DNA of 64,000 bases from contig CAYXIJ010000006.1 of the NCBI GenBank assembly GCA_964465375.1, positions 24,500-88,499 on the forward strand, in the 5' to 3' direction. Positions within the stretch are counted from its first letter, which is position 1. The number at the start of each line of letters is the position of its first letter. Below the pieces are notes generated by a model that did not search any database, was not told where the DNA came from, and saw only the letters and a list, made by a program, of their open reading frames with translations. This document shows, in pieces, positions 27,713 through 36,436 of the stretch. A program made the position numbers and the translations under genes. Source of the stretch: CAJWKT01 sp964465375 (GTDB lineage Bacteria > Pseudomonadota > Gammaproteobacteria > Steroidobacterales > Rariloculaceae).

Positions 27713-28060
27713 CTAAAAATCATACTGAAAAAAAACACCACATTGAATTTGCATGGAGTTTCTTCTTCTGAAAAATTTTGGCCTCTGTTGGTGAGACGGT
27801 GAAACAAATTCAATCTGCCAATGAGGCTCGATTCTTTTTTTTGAAAAGCTAATATATTTATTTTTAGAGCGTTTTTTTGTAGCGTAGTAGATCAGACCAC
27901 CAACTACAACAACCGCTGCAATAATTGCCGCCGCATTGCTATCATCGTCGTCGTGAACACATTCAGGTGGTGGGGGATAAACAGCAATACAGACCTCATG
28001 AGCTGCCCAAACCATATTTGAGTACAATGCTAGTCCAGCAATTAAAATAAGTTTCTTCAT
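27713..28060 (-). CDS. Small secreted or membrane protein of unknown function
   Basis: 115 residues: a good signal peptide (KKLILIAGLALYSNMVWA), a short segment with two cysteines and four prolines, an acidic DDDD patch, a hydrophobic helix (AAAIIAAVVVVGGLIYYA) and then a basic stretch (KKRSKNK), the pattern of a single-pass protein with a cytoplasmic tail. The last 45 residues are basic and end in Phe. No ribosome site is obvious, and the region is AT-rich. I do not recognise it; the signal peptide plus stop-transfer layout is the main support. Confidence 0.5.
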   Translation of the reverse strand: MKKLILIAGLALYSNMVWAAHEVCIAVYPPPPECVHDDDDSNAAAIIAAVVVVGGLIYYATKKRSKNKYISFSKKRIEPHWQIEFVSPSHQQRPKFFRRRNSMQIQCGVFFQYDF

Positions 28061-28148
28061 TCTAAAAATATATCATTCTCGGCAAGCCAAAGGGCCAAGA
28101 CAGATCGAATCAGGAATAAAAAAGAATAACTTTCGAGGAGATAAGAGT

Positions 28149-28844
28149 ATGAAAAATTTTAAAAAATTATTTGTACAACCACCTACTGCCTTGGCCTTGT
28201 GTGCAGCTGCGGTTTCTTTGAATTGCTTTGGGCAAAATCTGAGCCTAGACAGCTTGAACGGGTTACAAGCTCATAAGGTTGCACAAGAAATATCGAACCA
28301 TCTCGGCCAGACTGCTGTCCATGTTACTGATCCAGGAGATTTTACCGGGAACAACGAAGACAAGCTTGTCATCATTGAAGGTGTTGAATTTGAGGATGGC
28401 GTTATTGAGGTAAATCTTGCTGGAGCACCCGGCAGTCACGCGGGGGAAAATGCTCGTGGTTTCGTTGGTGTTGCCTTTCATATTTCTGCTGATGTATCTA
28501 GCTTCGAAGCTTTCTATTTGAGACCGACAAATGGTAGAGCTAACGACCAACTTCGTCGAAATCACTCTGCCCAATACATCTCTTACCCGGATTATCCCTG
28601 GTATCGTCTACGCGAAGAGACGCCGGGGATGTACGAGTCCTATGTTGATCTTGTGCCTGGCGAATGGATGCGAGTACGGATTGAGGTTGCGGGAATAAAG
28701 GCGCACCTTTACGTAAATGGGTCAGAGCAACCGAACTTGATTGTCAATGATTTAAAATTAGGCAATAAAACAGGTGCAATTGGGCTCTGGATAGGCCCAG
28801 GAACAGATGCTTATTTCTCTGACCTCATGGTCACCAGACAATAA
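28149..28844 (+). CDS. Secreted jelly-roll (3-keto-disaccharide hydrolase/LamG-like) protein
   Basis: 231 residues with a signal peptide (ALALCAAAVSLNCFGQ) and a single beta-sandwich domain. Features such as VEFEDGVIEVNLAG, ARGFVGVAFHI, FEAFYLRPTNG, GEWMRVRIEVAG, AHLYVNG and TGAIGLWIGPGTDAYFSDL are the strand series of the DUF1080/concanavalin-like fold, which includes glycan-binding and keto-disaccharide-cleaving proteins. A GAGGAGATAAG ribosome site precedes the ATG. Whether it is an enzyme or a binding module cannot be decided. It precedes a second secreted protein by 36 bases, so the two may be co-expressed. Confidence 0.75.
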   Translation: MKNFKKLFVQPPTALALCAAAVSLNCFGQNLSLDSLNGLQAHKVAQEISNHLGQTAVHVTDPGDFTGNNEDKLVIIEGVEFEDGVIEVNLAGAPGSHAGENARGFVGVAFHISADVSSFEAFYLRPTNGRANDQLRRNHSAQYISYPDYPWYRLREETPGMYESYVDLVPGEWMRVRIEVAGIKAHLYVNGSEQPNLIVNDLKLGNKTGAIGLWIGPGTDAYFSDLMVTRQ

Positions 28845-28880
28845 TTTAAAGTATTTTTAATTGACTAAGGTTTTGCCCCG

Positions 28881-30260
28881 ATGAAAAAAACATGGGCAGT
28901 CACTGGCCTTCGCCTGCACCGATTGCATTTGGTTCTTCTGGTTTTTGCCCTAGTGCCTGCTGTAGCTGCTGCACAAAGTACAGCTGACTTACTCGACCCA
29001 ATACCCGGTCCGCGAGACTGTTTCTGGGCGAGGGGACCCCATAGTTCGGATCCTTATATCAACTTGGCTTACCCGGATGCCAACGTATTTTACTGGGCCG
29101 CGGCATTTACAATTCCTCAAGGGACTAGGTTTTCGATCGAAGGACACTATCCCTATTCACGATACATGTCTTTCATTAGTTACGATGAACGTGGTAGGCC
29201 TATTGAGTCACTTGCTGATTATTTAATTGAATCCGACTCCCACAACCCCTTTATCTCCGAAAGCCCAAGAGATAACAATAACCGCGAATACAAGATAGAT
29301 ATTTTAAATGCCCATCCGACGTCTGATCGTCAAGTGGGGGAAATTCTTAGCATGGACAGCAACAATGTCCTGCATGCTCCTGCCTACGGGGCGGGACAAC
29401 AAGTGATCCTTTATCGAATTTACCTGCCTGATGAAGGCAAAGCCCCCGGCGGCGGTGTGAACCTACCGTCCCCGGTACTGATTCTGGAAGATGGCACGGA
29501 ACTCCGAGGCAGTGATGCCTGTGAGACCCTTCAGACAGATCAACAGGTGGCAATCACTATCGATGCCCTGGGAATCCCGACCCAGCAGTACCGTGAGCTT
29601 ATCTCGCAGCCAAACAAACCCGATACCTGGCCCGCACATAATCCGCCGGAATGGTTTATCCAGCTTGACCGTCAAAGCTTGATCGGAATGTATACGGGTG
29701 ACATTGATCCTGATGCACCAAGAAGCGAGGGAGGTTTTTATCCAAACCTTGATAACCATTACATCAGGACAATAGTTAACCGGAAGCATGGAAAAGTTTT
29801 GCTTATAAGAGGTATGGCCCCCACTACTCCGAAAACTTATCACGGAGAAACCCCGATGGGGGCTGGTGAACTTCGTTACTGGTCAGTGTGCTCCAATCAA
29901 AGCTTCGTCAATACACGGGTGAACGACTGCGTGTTTGATGAAGAAATACCCGTGAGTGTGAACGGCTTGTACACAATCGCTATCAGTAGGCCTGAAGATC
30001 GGCCAAGAAACGCCATCAAAGAATGTGGAATTGCCTGGCTTCCAATGGCCCGGGATGGGGATGGAATGTTTGACCCGGACGTAACCATTGTCCAAATCAG
30101 GCACATGCTGTCGGCGCCTGATTTCGACTACTCTATCCAGCGGGTTCATAAACAAAGTGACCTGAAAAGTACGATGGGGCCCTATATGCCAAGGTCAAGA
30201 TATCTCATGCCGAATCAAGTGGAAACAATTTTTCCTTGTTTATTAAACACCGCGCAATAA
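28881..30260 (+). CDS. Secreted protein of unknown function
   Basis: 459 residues with a signal peptide (LHLVLLVFALVPAVAAAQ). The mature protein starts DLLDPIPGPRDCFWARGP and has DANVFYWAAAFTIPQGTRFS, PYSRYMSFISYDERGRPI, and a C-terminal half with YRIYLPDEG, LRYWSVCSNQS and YTIAISRPEDRP. These segments recall the beta-rich DUF1214/DUF1254-type envelope proteins, but I am not certain of that family. Several cysteines (in DCFW, DACE, SVCSN, DCVF, ECGI, FPCL) could form disulfides. It follows the jelly-roll protein; no substrate can be named. Confidence 0.68.
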   Translation: MKKTWAVTGLRLHRLHLVLLVFALVPAVAAAQSTADLLDPIPGPRDCFWARGPHSSDPYINLAYPDANVFYWAAAFTIPQGTRFSIEGHYPYSRYMSFISYDERGRPIESLADYLIESDSHNPFISESPRDNNNREYKIDILNAHPTSDRQVGEILSMDSNNVLHAPAYGAGQQVILYRIYLPDEGKAPGGGVNLPSPVLILEDGTELRGSDACETLQTDQQVAITIDALGIPTQQYRELISQPNKPDTWPAHNPPEWFIQLDRQSLIGMYTGDIDPDAPRSEGGFYPNLDNHYIRTIVNRKHGKVLLIRGMAPTTPKTYHGETPMGAGELRYWSVCSNQSFVNTRVNDCVFDEEIPVSVNGLYTIAISRPEDRPRNAIKECGIAWLPMARDGDGMFDPDVTIVQIRHMLSAPDFDYSIQRVHKQSDLKSTMGPYMPRSRYLMPNQVETIFPCLLNTAQ

Positions 30261-30322
30261 AATTTTCGACACAAATTTTCGGAAAGATAAAAAAGAATTG
30301 GCGAGGATAGGAGAACCGGCCC

Positions 30323-31336
30323 TTATTCTGGCAATTTAATCATCAGCTTACCGAAATTCTTGCCGCTGAACAGCCTGAGCAAAGTATCCGGAAAGATATC
30401 GACCGGACCTTCTGTGATGTCTTCACGACAGACAATTTTTCCTTCAGCACGCCAGGACGCCAAATCCTTCAGCATCCCAGGCCACTTGTCACGGAAGTCA
30501 AAATAGATGAATCCCTCCATGCGGGAGCGCCGCATCAACAGCCTTATATAATTGCTCGGACCCTGAAAGGATTTGGTTTCGTTGTACTGGGAAATAGCAC
30601 CGCAGATTACCACGCGCGCACCCACATTGATGAAGGTCAACCCGGTGTTCAGCGTATCGCCCCCGACATTGTCAAAAAACAGGTCGACACCCTCCGGACA
30701 AGCCTGGCCGAGGCTCTTGTAAAGGTTCCCTTTTTTGTAGTCGATCACATCATCGAATCCGAGCTCATCGATCAGATAAGCACACTTTTCGGGCCCACCC
30801 GCAATACCTACAGCCCTTCCTCCTTTGAGCTTGGCGATTTGCCCCACATGGGCCCCGACCGAACCCGCGGCCCCGGAGACCAGCACCGTGTTACCGGCCT
30901 GAAGCTGTCCAACTTCGAGCAATCCACAATAGGCAGTTAAGCCTGCTATGCCGAACGTATTCAGATAGGTCGGGGGGGGCGCCAATCCGGTATCGATCTT
31001 CATGTACTGGGAGCCGTCCGAGATCGCATAATCCTGGACCCCGTCTATTCCAGCAACCCAATCGCCCACCCGGTGGGTGCCACTGTTCGACGCGACAACC
31101 TCGCCAACCGTGAGTGCACGCATGACCGCCCCAAGACCAAGCACAGGGACATAGGAAGGCCTGTCATTCATCCAGCCCCGCATTGCAGGATCAACCGAGA
31201 TATAGCGTACTTTGACCAGAACCTCTTCCGGGCCAGGCTCTGACACTGGCTCTTCTGTGATAGCCCAATCCGACGGTTTCGGGAGACCTTCCGGACGCGC
31301 GGCCAGTTGTACCTGACGGTTCAAGCGTTTACTCAT
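30323..31336 (-). CDS. Zinc-independent MDR oxidoreductase (prostaglandin/leukotriene reductase-like)
   Basis: NADP-dependent medium-chain reductase of the YfmJ/CurA/PTGR group that reduces the C=C bond of enones. The protein starts SKRLNRQVQLAARPEGLPK and has MRGWMNDRPSY, the nucleotide loop SGAAGSVGAHVGQIAKLKG, and DLFFDNVGGDTLN. 337 residues from the ATG at 31336 fits the family; an upstream in-frame start would add an untypical 21-residue tail. No structural zinc cysteines. Next on the strand upstream is a second MDR enzyme of the quinone-reductase type, 72-135 bases away, perhaps co-transcribed. Confidence 0.88.
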   Translation of the reverse strand: MSKRLNRQVQLAARPEGLPKPSDWAITEEPVSEPGPEEVLVKVRYISVDPAMRGWMNDRPSYVPVLGLGAVMRALTVGEVVASNSGTHRVGDWVAGIDGVQDYAISDGSQYMKIDTGLAPPPTYLNTFGIAGLTAYCGLLEVGQLQAGNTVLVSGAAGSVGAHVGQIAKLKGGRAVGIAGGPEKCAYLIDELGFDDVIDYKKGNLYKSLGQACPEGVDLFFDNVGGDTLNTGLTFINVGARVVICGAISQYNETKSFQGPSNYIRLLMRRSRMEGFIYFDFRDKWPGMLKDLASWRAEGKIVCREDITEGPVDIFPDTLLRLFSGKNFGKLMIKLPE

Positions 31337-31471
31337 GAGATTACGGTTCCTGTCTTTGATTAAATTAGTTTCCGGATCTGGGTGGCTGAGCCCGTCCAAC
31401 CAATGATTTTAATGATGATAATTTCACCTTATTTCAAGACCATTCTTAGATCTTACGTTTATTTTTTTTGG

Positions 31472-32446
31472 CTATGGGCTGAGGACGGTGCAGCCTGTTG
31501 TCCGGCGAGCCTCCAGATCCCGGTGCGCCTCCGCCGCACTTGACAGTGGATAGCGCTGGTTGACCTCAATGGAGACCTTTCCGCTGCTGACCATATCGAA
31601 AAGTGCGCTGCTGGCTTCTATCAATTCATCCCGGGTTGCGATGAAGTTCCACAATGTTGGCCGAGTAACGTAGAGGGATCCTCTGGTCTGGAGGTCCAGC
31701 GGGGTAAAGGGCTCAACTAGGCCCGATGCATTCCCGAAACTCACCATGAAACCATGCGGGCGCAGACAGTCCAAGGACTGGACAAAAGTATCACGGCCTA
31801 TGGAATCATAGACGACCGGAACACCCTCACCGTCGGTCAGTTCTCGAACCTGGCCCACCACTTCTTCCTCAGCAAGCAACACATGCTCACAACCGTGGGC
31901 TAGCGCAACCTCTCGCTTCTCCTCCGTGCTGACGATGCCGATCACGCGGGCACCGATGCCACTGGCCCATTGGGAAAGGATTGAACCGACGCCTCCTGCT
32001 GCTGCATAAAGAACAATCCACTGCCCCGCCTGTACCGGGTACGAACGATGAAGCAGATACCAGCTAGTCATACCCTTCAACATCATCGCGGCCGCTGTCT
32101 CATCTTCAACTCCCTGGGGCAATTTGACTAGCCTGGCCGCATCAAGAAGTCGCTCTTCAGAGTATCCATCGAGTGGTGGCGGGGTTACATAGGCTACCCG
32201 ATCACCGACCTGTACATGATCCACACTGCTCCCGACGGCGGATACCACGCCCGCGGCCTCACTGCCCAAGCCACTAGGCAACTCGATCGGATACAGCCCA
32301 GAACGGAAATAAGTATCGATCAGATTCACACCGATCGCGGTGTGGGCAACACGGGCCTCCCCGGGCCCTGGATCACCCGTAGTAGCCTCAGTCCATTTAA
32401 GAACCTCCGGTCCACCAAACTCGTCTAGCCGGATTGTTTTTGTCAT
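31472..32446 (-). CDS. Quinone oxidoreductase (zeta-crystallin-like MDR)
   Basis: 324 residues, NADPH-dependent. Marks of the QorA type: IRLDEFGGPEVLKWTE at the start, GVNLIDTYFRSGLYP, PSGLGSEAAGVV, MMLKGMTSWYLL, and the nucleotide motif AAAGGVGSILSQWASGIGA. The ATG at 32446 is chosen over the GTG two codons upstream because GGCGG lies at a normal distance from it. Divergent from the ferredoxin-reductase-like gene, with starts about 67 bases apart. Likely reduces quinones or enals, possibly for detoxification; the true substrate is unknown. Confidence 0.9.
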   Translation of the reverse strand: MTKTIRLDEFGGPEVLKWTEATTGDPGPGEARVAHTAIGVNLIDTYFRSGLYPIELPSGLGSEAAGVVSAVGSSVDHVQVGDRVAYVTPPPLDGYSEERLLDAARLVKLPQGVEDETAAAMMLKGMTSWYLLHRSYPVQAGQWIVLYAAAGGVGSILSQWASGIGARVIGIVSTEEKREVALAHGCEHVLLAEEEVVGQVRELTDGEGVPVVYDSIGRDTFVQSLDCLRPHGFMVSFGNASGLVEPFTPLDLQTRGSLYVTRPTLWNFIATRDELIEASSALFDMVSSGKVSIEVNQRYPLSSAAEAHRDLEARRTTGCTVLSP

Positions 32447-32513
32447 GCTCACCGCCGAAACCCAAGAGTTAGGTTAGAATCATAGCGCAGTGATAGCAAA
32501 CAAACGGGATCTT

Positions 32514-33746
32514 ATGCCCGAACACTTCTTAATCATCGGCGGCGGTCAGGCTGCCGCCCAAGCGGCCCAAACCCTCCGCCAGGAAAAATTTAGCGGGCCA
32601 ATCACCATCGTTGGTGAGGAAACCTACCTACCTTATCAGCGACCACCCTTGTCGAAGAAATACCTGGCCGGGGAGCTCAGTGTTGAGCGTCTTTACCTGA
32701 AACCCATCAATCACTACAGGAACAAGGATGTGACGATGAGGCTTGGGGAAAAAGCAACGGCTCTGGAACCGGCAAAATCCAGGGTGGTTCTAGAAAACGG
32801 ACAGGCGATTACTTTCAGTCGCCTCCTGCTTGCAACAGGCAGTCATGTCCGAAAACTTCAAATACCGGGCGAAGATCTGGGCGGGATACATTATCTGCAC
32901 ACCATCAAAGATACGAACACTATTGCGAAGGGCCTGAAGAGGGGCTCCCGATTGGTGATTGTCGGAGCCGGCTATATCGGTCTGGAAGTGGCTGCAGTTG
33001 CAATCAAGCGAGGCATGGCTGTCACGATCTTGGAAGCTCTCGATCGGGTGATGGTGAGGGCTGTCTCCCCAGAAATTTCAAACTTCTACCTTGACTATCA
33101 TCAAAAAAGAGGTGTGAACATTCTCTGCAATACTACGGTTACACGCTTCTCTGGAGAAAACAAAGTAGAACGGGTTGAAACAGCGGATGGGAAGCATTTC
33201 CCGTGCGACCTCGTAATTGTTGGTATAGGAGTCGAGCCTGCAATCGAGCTAGCAGAGACCGCGGGGCTCGCATGCAGCAATGGAATTCTCGTGGATGAGT
33301 TTGCTCGCACCCAGCACCCAGATATTTTTGCCGCGGGTGATTGTACTAACCACCCGAATCACCAAACAGGTGCTCGAGTTCGCTTGGAGTCAGTCCACAA
33401 TGCAATTGAGCAAGCCAAGGTTGCGGCCTCAGGCATGCTAGGCAAACCTAAGAGATACGAAGATGTGCCTTGGTTCTGGTCAGACCAGTATGACCTCAAG
33501 CTTCAGATCGTAGGACTCTCTAAAGGTTATGACCAAATCGTGATCCGAGGTGAACCTAGCCAAGAAACTTTTGCCGCATTCTATTTTAGAGCCGGGAAAA
33601 TCATAGCAATCCATGCCGTTAACAGCCCCAGAGAATTCATGCTTGGGAAAAAACTCATTTCCCAGGAGAAAACCATTGCACCCGAAAAGCTGGCTAACCA
33701 AACCCTGAACTTCATGGACCTTGCCAAAAAGGCCATAGGCCAATGA
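32514..33746 (+). CDS. FAD-dependent ferredoxin/rubredoxin reductase-like protein
   Basis: 410 residues of the BphA4/ThcD/CamA class. FAD motif IIGGGQAAAQAAQTLRQE at the N-terminus, PYQRPPLSKKYL, NAD motif VIVGAGYIGLEVAAVAIKRG near residue 150, FAAGDCTNHP for the FAD ribityl region, and ESVHNAIEQAKVAA. The C-terminal domain begins PWFWSDQYDLKLQIVGL, as in the family. Such enzymes reduce a [2Fe-2S] ferredoxin for P450s or dioxygenases, but no such partner is in this window. Start set at ATG 32514 behind a GGGAT; a GTG at 32490 is possible. Confidence 0.9.
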   Translation: MPEHFLIIGGGQAAAQAAQTLRQEKFSGPITIVGEETYLPYQRPPLSKKYLAGELSVERLYLKPINHYRNKDVTMRLGEKATALEPAKSRVVLENGQAITFSRLLLATGSHVRKLQIPGEDLGGIHYLHTIKDTNTIAKGLKRGSRLVIVGAGYIGLEVAAVAIKRGMAVTILEALDRVMVRAVSPEISNFYLDYHQKRGVNILCNTTVTRFSGENKVERVETADGKHFPCDLVIVGIGVEPAIELAETAGLACSNGILVDEFARTQHPDIFAAGDCTNHPNHQTGARVRLESVHNAIEQAKVAASGMLGKPKRYEDVPWFWSDQYDLKLQIVGLSKGYDQIVIRGEPSQETFAAFYFRAGKIIAIHAVNSPREFMLGKKLISQEKTIAPEKLANQTLNFMDLAKKAIGQ

Positions 33747-33837
33747 ACAAGTACTCAGAGGTTTTATAGAAAAAAATCTTATTTGTGCATTATGTCCACC
33801 AAGCCAGACCCTGTCATAGATAATCGTCTAGGCCTTC

Positions 33838-34611
33838 TCAGCAGCTTCTTCCCGTCAGCCGATACACGGTTAGGCCTAGCCATTCTTTTACACCTATCGA
33901 AATCAGCCTTAACGAGGGGTTCCAGTCAATTCGGAAACGATTGACGCCACGCGTTTGAAAGTCGACCGGGTATGGCGTCACAGTCCAGTCAATCCTACAA
34001 AAAATGCCCATTGAGCGCGGCATATGCCAGCCAGTAGTAATGAGAACCCATTTCTGACCCGGCTCAGGGTTAACCAAATCCTTGCTGAGCAGGGCACTTT
34101 CGTACGTGTTTCGTGAGCCTCTTTCAAAAACAATCCGTGCCGTATCTAGGCCTTGCTCTAAAAAAAGACGTTCCGCAGCATCAGCCGCCTTGTATTGTTG
34201 GTTGAGCAAACTTCCAGTCCCGCCGGAAAATACCAATCGTGCTTCTGGGAACTGCCTAGCAAGCATCATAAAACTCAAGTCGCGCTCGGCCGATTCAGAT
34301 AAGACAACCTGGTCCCAGACGCTCGTCAAAAGTGCGTCTTCGGCTCCAGCCAAAACTATTATTCCGTCCACACTCTCAAGAGAGGGATTTGGTGGGTATC
34401 TGTTTTCCAGAGGAATTAATATCCATTCCCCTACCGGAAACAGCCCCAAAAGAAAAACGCTCATCGCGAGACAGGTAAGGACAGCCTTGGCCCACTTTTC
34501 TTTACCCATCCATAGAAGAACGACACCAGCAACCAACCACATAAGAAGTAGTGACGCCGGTGAAACAAAAAACCACATAAGCTTAGAGATCCAGAAAAAA
34601 AGGTTATCCAT
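33838..34611 (-). CDS. YdcF/ElyC-like DUF218 membrane protein
   Basis: 257 residues. Two N-terminal hydrophobic helices (LMWFFVSPASLLLMWLVAGV, AVLTCLAMSVFLLGLFPVG), then a DUF218 domain with GIIVLAGAED, ARLVFSGGTG, RIVFERGSRNTYESALL and VLITTGWHMPRSMGIF. The domain order matches ElyC, an envelope-biogenesis protein in E. coli, more than the soluble YdcF. The start is ATG 34611; the upstream TTG would add six residues. Downstream of gshA on the same strand, with a 137-base gap. The activity of the family is not settled. Confidence 0.85.
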   Translation of the reverse strand: MDNLFFWISKLMWFFVSPASLLLMWLVAGVVLLWMGKEKWAKAVLTCLAMSVFLLGLFPVGEWILIPLENRYPPNPSLESVDGIIVLAGAEDALLTSVWDQVVLSESAERDLSFMMLARQFPEARLVFSGGTGSLLNQQYKAADAAERLFLEQGLDTARIVFERGSRNTYESALLSKDLVNPEPGQKWVLITTGWHMPRSMGIFCRIDWTVTPYPVDFQTRGVNRFRIDWNPSLRLISIGVKEWLGLTVYRLTGRSC

Positions 34612-34748
34612 CTCAGTCCCTACTAGCAAAGCAAACGGGGCCCCAGCAACAGTGAAGGCTCATCACTATACGAACAGGAAGGAAAAACATGAGTCATCGT
34701 CGTGTAACAATTTCTTTTTTTAAAAACATCAAAATAGGAAACCATTCT

Positions 34749-36335
34749 TCACTTGAAGTATTCGGCTAGATAAGCATCAAACGGTATTTCATCGCACCCC
34801 TCGGCCGCTTTGGCACTTTCAAGTGATTGAGTTGATGCTTCCTTGAAAAACTGATCTTTCTCCATGTCCGGTGAAAGTGCATGAAAATAGTTCCGATGGG
34901 ATCGGGAGACATCGAGAGCGTATTCTTGAAAATTTTCGCGCCCAGAGGACCTAAACAATTCTAGTGTTCGCGCGGACGGGGTAGCATCGGCATCCTGAAT
35001 TGCCTGACGCTGCAACTTAAAAGAATCCGTGTAATTGCTCCGATTCACATCCAGCAGCTGACAGACTGCCTCCACACCATCCAGTAATTCTTCTCCCCAG
35101 TCCGCCAAACTGACAGATTTCCCATCGCGCGGTAAATTCAGGCCTGGCCTTCGACCCTCCCGGGCCACGGTTAGATCTCGCAGACCCATCTCCTCGTGCT
35201 CCTTTGGTGTGATGGGAGGACTTTCAGCGAGCAAGCAGTAGATTAAAAAGGCTTCAAGAAAAGCAGTTTGATGTTCGTTGATACCGGTCGGGTCGTGCAT
35301 GTTTAGGTCCAAACTTCTGACCTCAACATACTCTACTCCGTCCCGGCTGAGCGCCACCGCAGGACGAGAACTTTGGCCCGAAACGGGCTTGGGCCTTATG
35401 GAACTGTAATATTCATCCTCGATCTGCAGAATATTTGCATTCAGCTGCCGATACTTGCCATCTACAAAAACACCAATATTCATAAACTCCGGGCTCATTG
35501 TACTGACCGCTTTTTCAAGGCCGGACACATATTCGGCTAGGGAGTTTGCAGAAATAGAGAGTGATGCCTGACCTTTATTCTGGTACCCGATATCGCTCAT
35601 TCTGAGCGAGGTGCCGTAGGGCGCATACCAAGTAGTCGAACCGAGCTCTTCCAGAAATTTATGTTTTTCCGAGGTCGGTGATTTGCACAAAACTGGAGAG
35701 GCTCCAAATAAATAAAGAATGAGCCAGCCGTAACGGCGATAATTTCGTACGAGCCCCATGTACTGTTCGGATCTAAATTGCCTCAGATCATGATTATCCT
35801 CCGTCCGGTCTTGGTACTCGTCCCAAAACACCTCCGGCAGAGAGTAGTTAAAATGAACACCTGATATGAGCTGCATGGGTCTTCCGTATCTATAACCTAA
35901 GCCAGACCTATAGACCGACTTCATGCGACCGAGGTTCGTGGACCCATACTGGGCAATCGGAACTTCATCCTTATTATTCATCAAACACGGCATGCTGGAG
36001 GACCATATCAACTCATCGTCCATATTTGACTGCACGAAATGGTGCACGTCTTTGAGAAAACCCAGTGCCTCGTAGTTACTGTCCCTTGGGGGAGTAACAA
36101 ATTCCAGAAGCGCCTCTGAGTAGTCGGTTGTGATATATGGGTGAGTGAGCGCAGAACCAAGGCCTATCGGGTGTTGGCGCATGGATAATAAACCCTTGTC
36201 ATCCACACGAAGACTCTCCTTTTCAAGTCCACGCAAACCATCCCTTATCAGTGCCGCATGATCTGAGCCCTGCAACCAGTCAAGCTGTTTCTGCAATACG
36301 CTTCTGTTTCTTGCTTCGTTGGCCACTTTAAACAC
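34749..36335 (-). CDS. gshA: Glutamate--cysteine ligase (proteobacterial class)
   Basis: First enzyme of glutathione synthesis, ATP-dependent. 528 residues, near the E. coli GshA size. Typical segments: GLEKESLRVDDKGLLSMRQH, HPYITTDYSEALLEFVTPP, GVHFNYSLPE, LFGASPVLCKS, YGTSLRMSDIGYQNKGQ and VEYVEVRSLDLNMHDPTGI. The start is GTG 36335, with another in-frame GTG three codons later. gshB is not in the window. Expressed alone or with the downstream ElyC-like gene. Confidence 0.95.
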   Translation of the reverse strand: MFKVANEARNRSVLQKQLDWLQGSDHAALIRDGLRGLEKESLRVDDKGLLSMRQHPIGLGSALTHPYITTDYSEALLEFVTPPRDSNYEALGFLKDVHHFVQSNMDDELIWSSSMPCLMNNKDEVPIAQYGSTNLGRMKSVYRSGLGYRYGRPMQLISGVHFNYSLPEVFWDEYQDRTEDNHDLRQFRSEQYMGLVRNYRRYGWLILYLFGASPVLCKSPTSEKHKFLEELGSTTWYAPYGTSLRMSDIGYQNKGQASLSISANSLAEYVSGLEKAVSTMSPEFMNIGVFVDGKYRQLNANILQIEDEYYSSIRPKPVSGQSSRPAVALSRDGVEYVEVRSLDLNMHDPTGINEHQTAFLEAFLIYCLLAESPPITPKEHEEMGLRDLTVAREGRRPGLNLPRDGKSVSLADWGEELLDGVEAVCQLLDVNRSNYTDSFKLQRQAIQDADATPSARTLELFRSSGRENFQEYALDVSRSHRNYFHALSPDMEKDQFFKEASTQSLESAKAAEGCDEIPFDAYLAEYFK

Positions 36336-36436
36336 TACGCCGGAGAAGGTTCGTTCCCCAATACCATTTAAGGTTCATACGCTCCTTTTCGACAACACGG
36401 GTATAAAGGATTTCATCCAGAATAAACCTTGTACAT

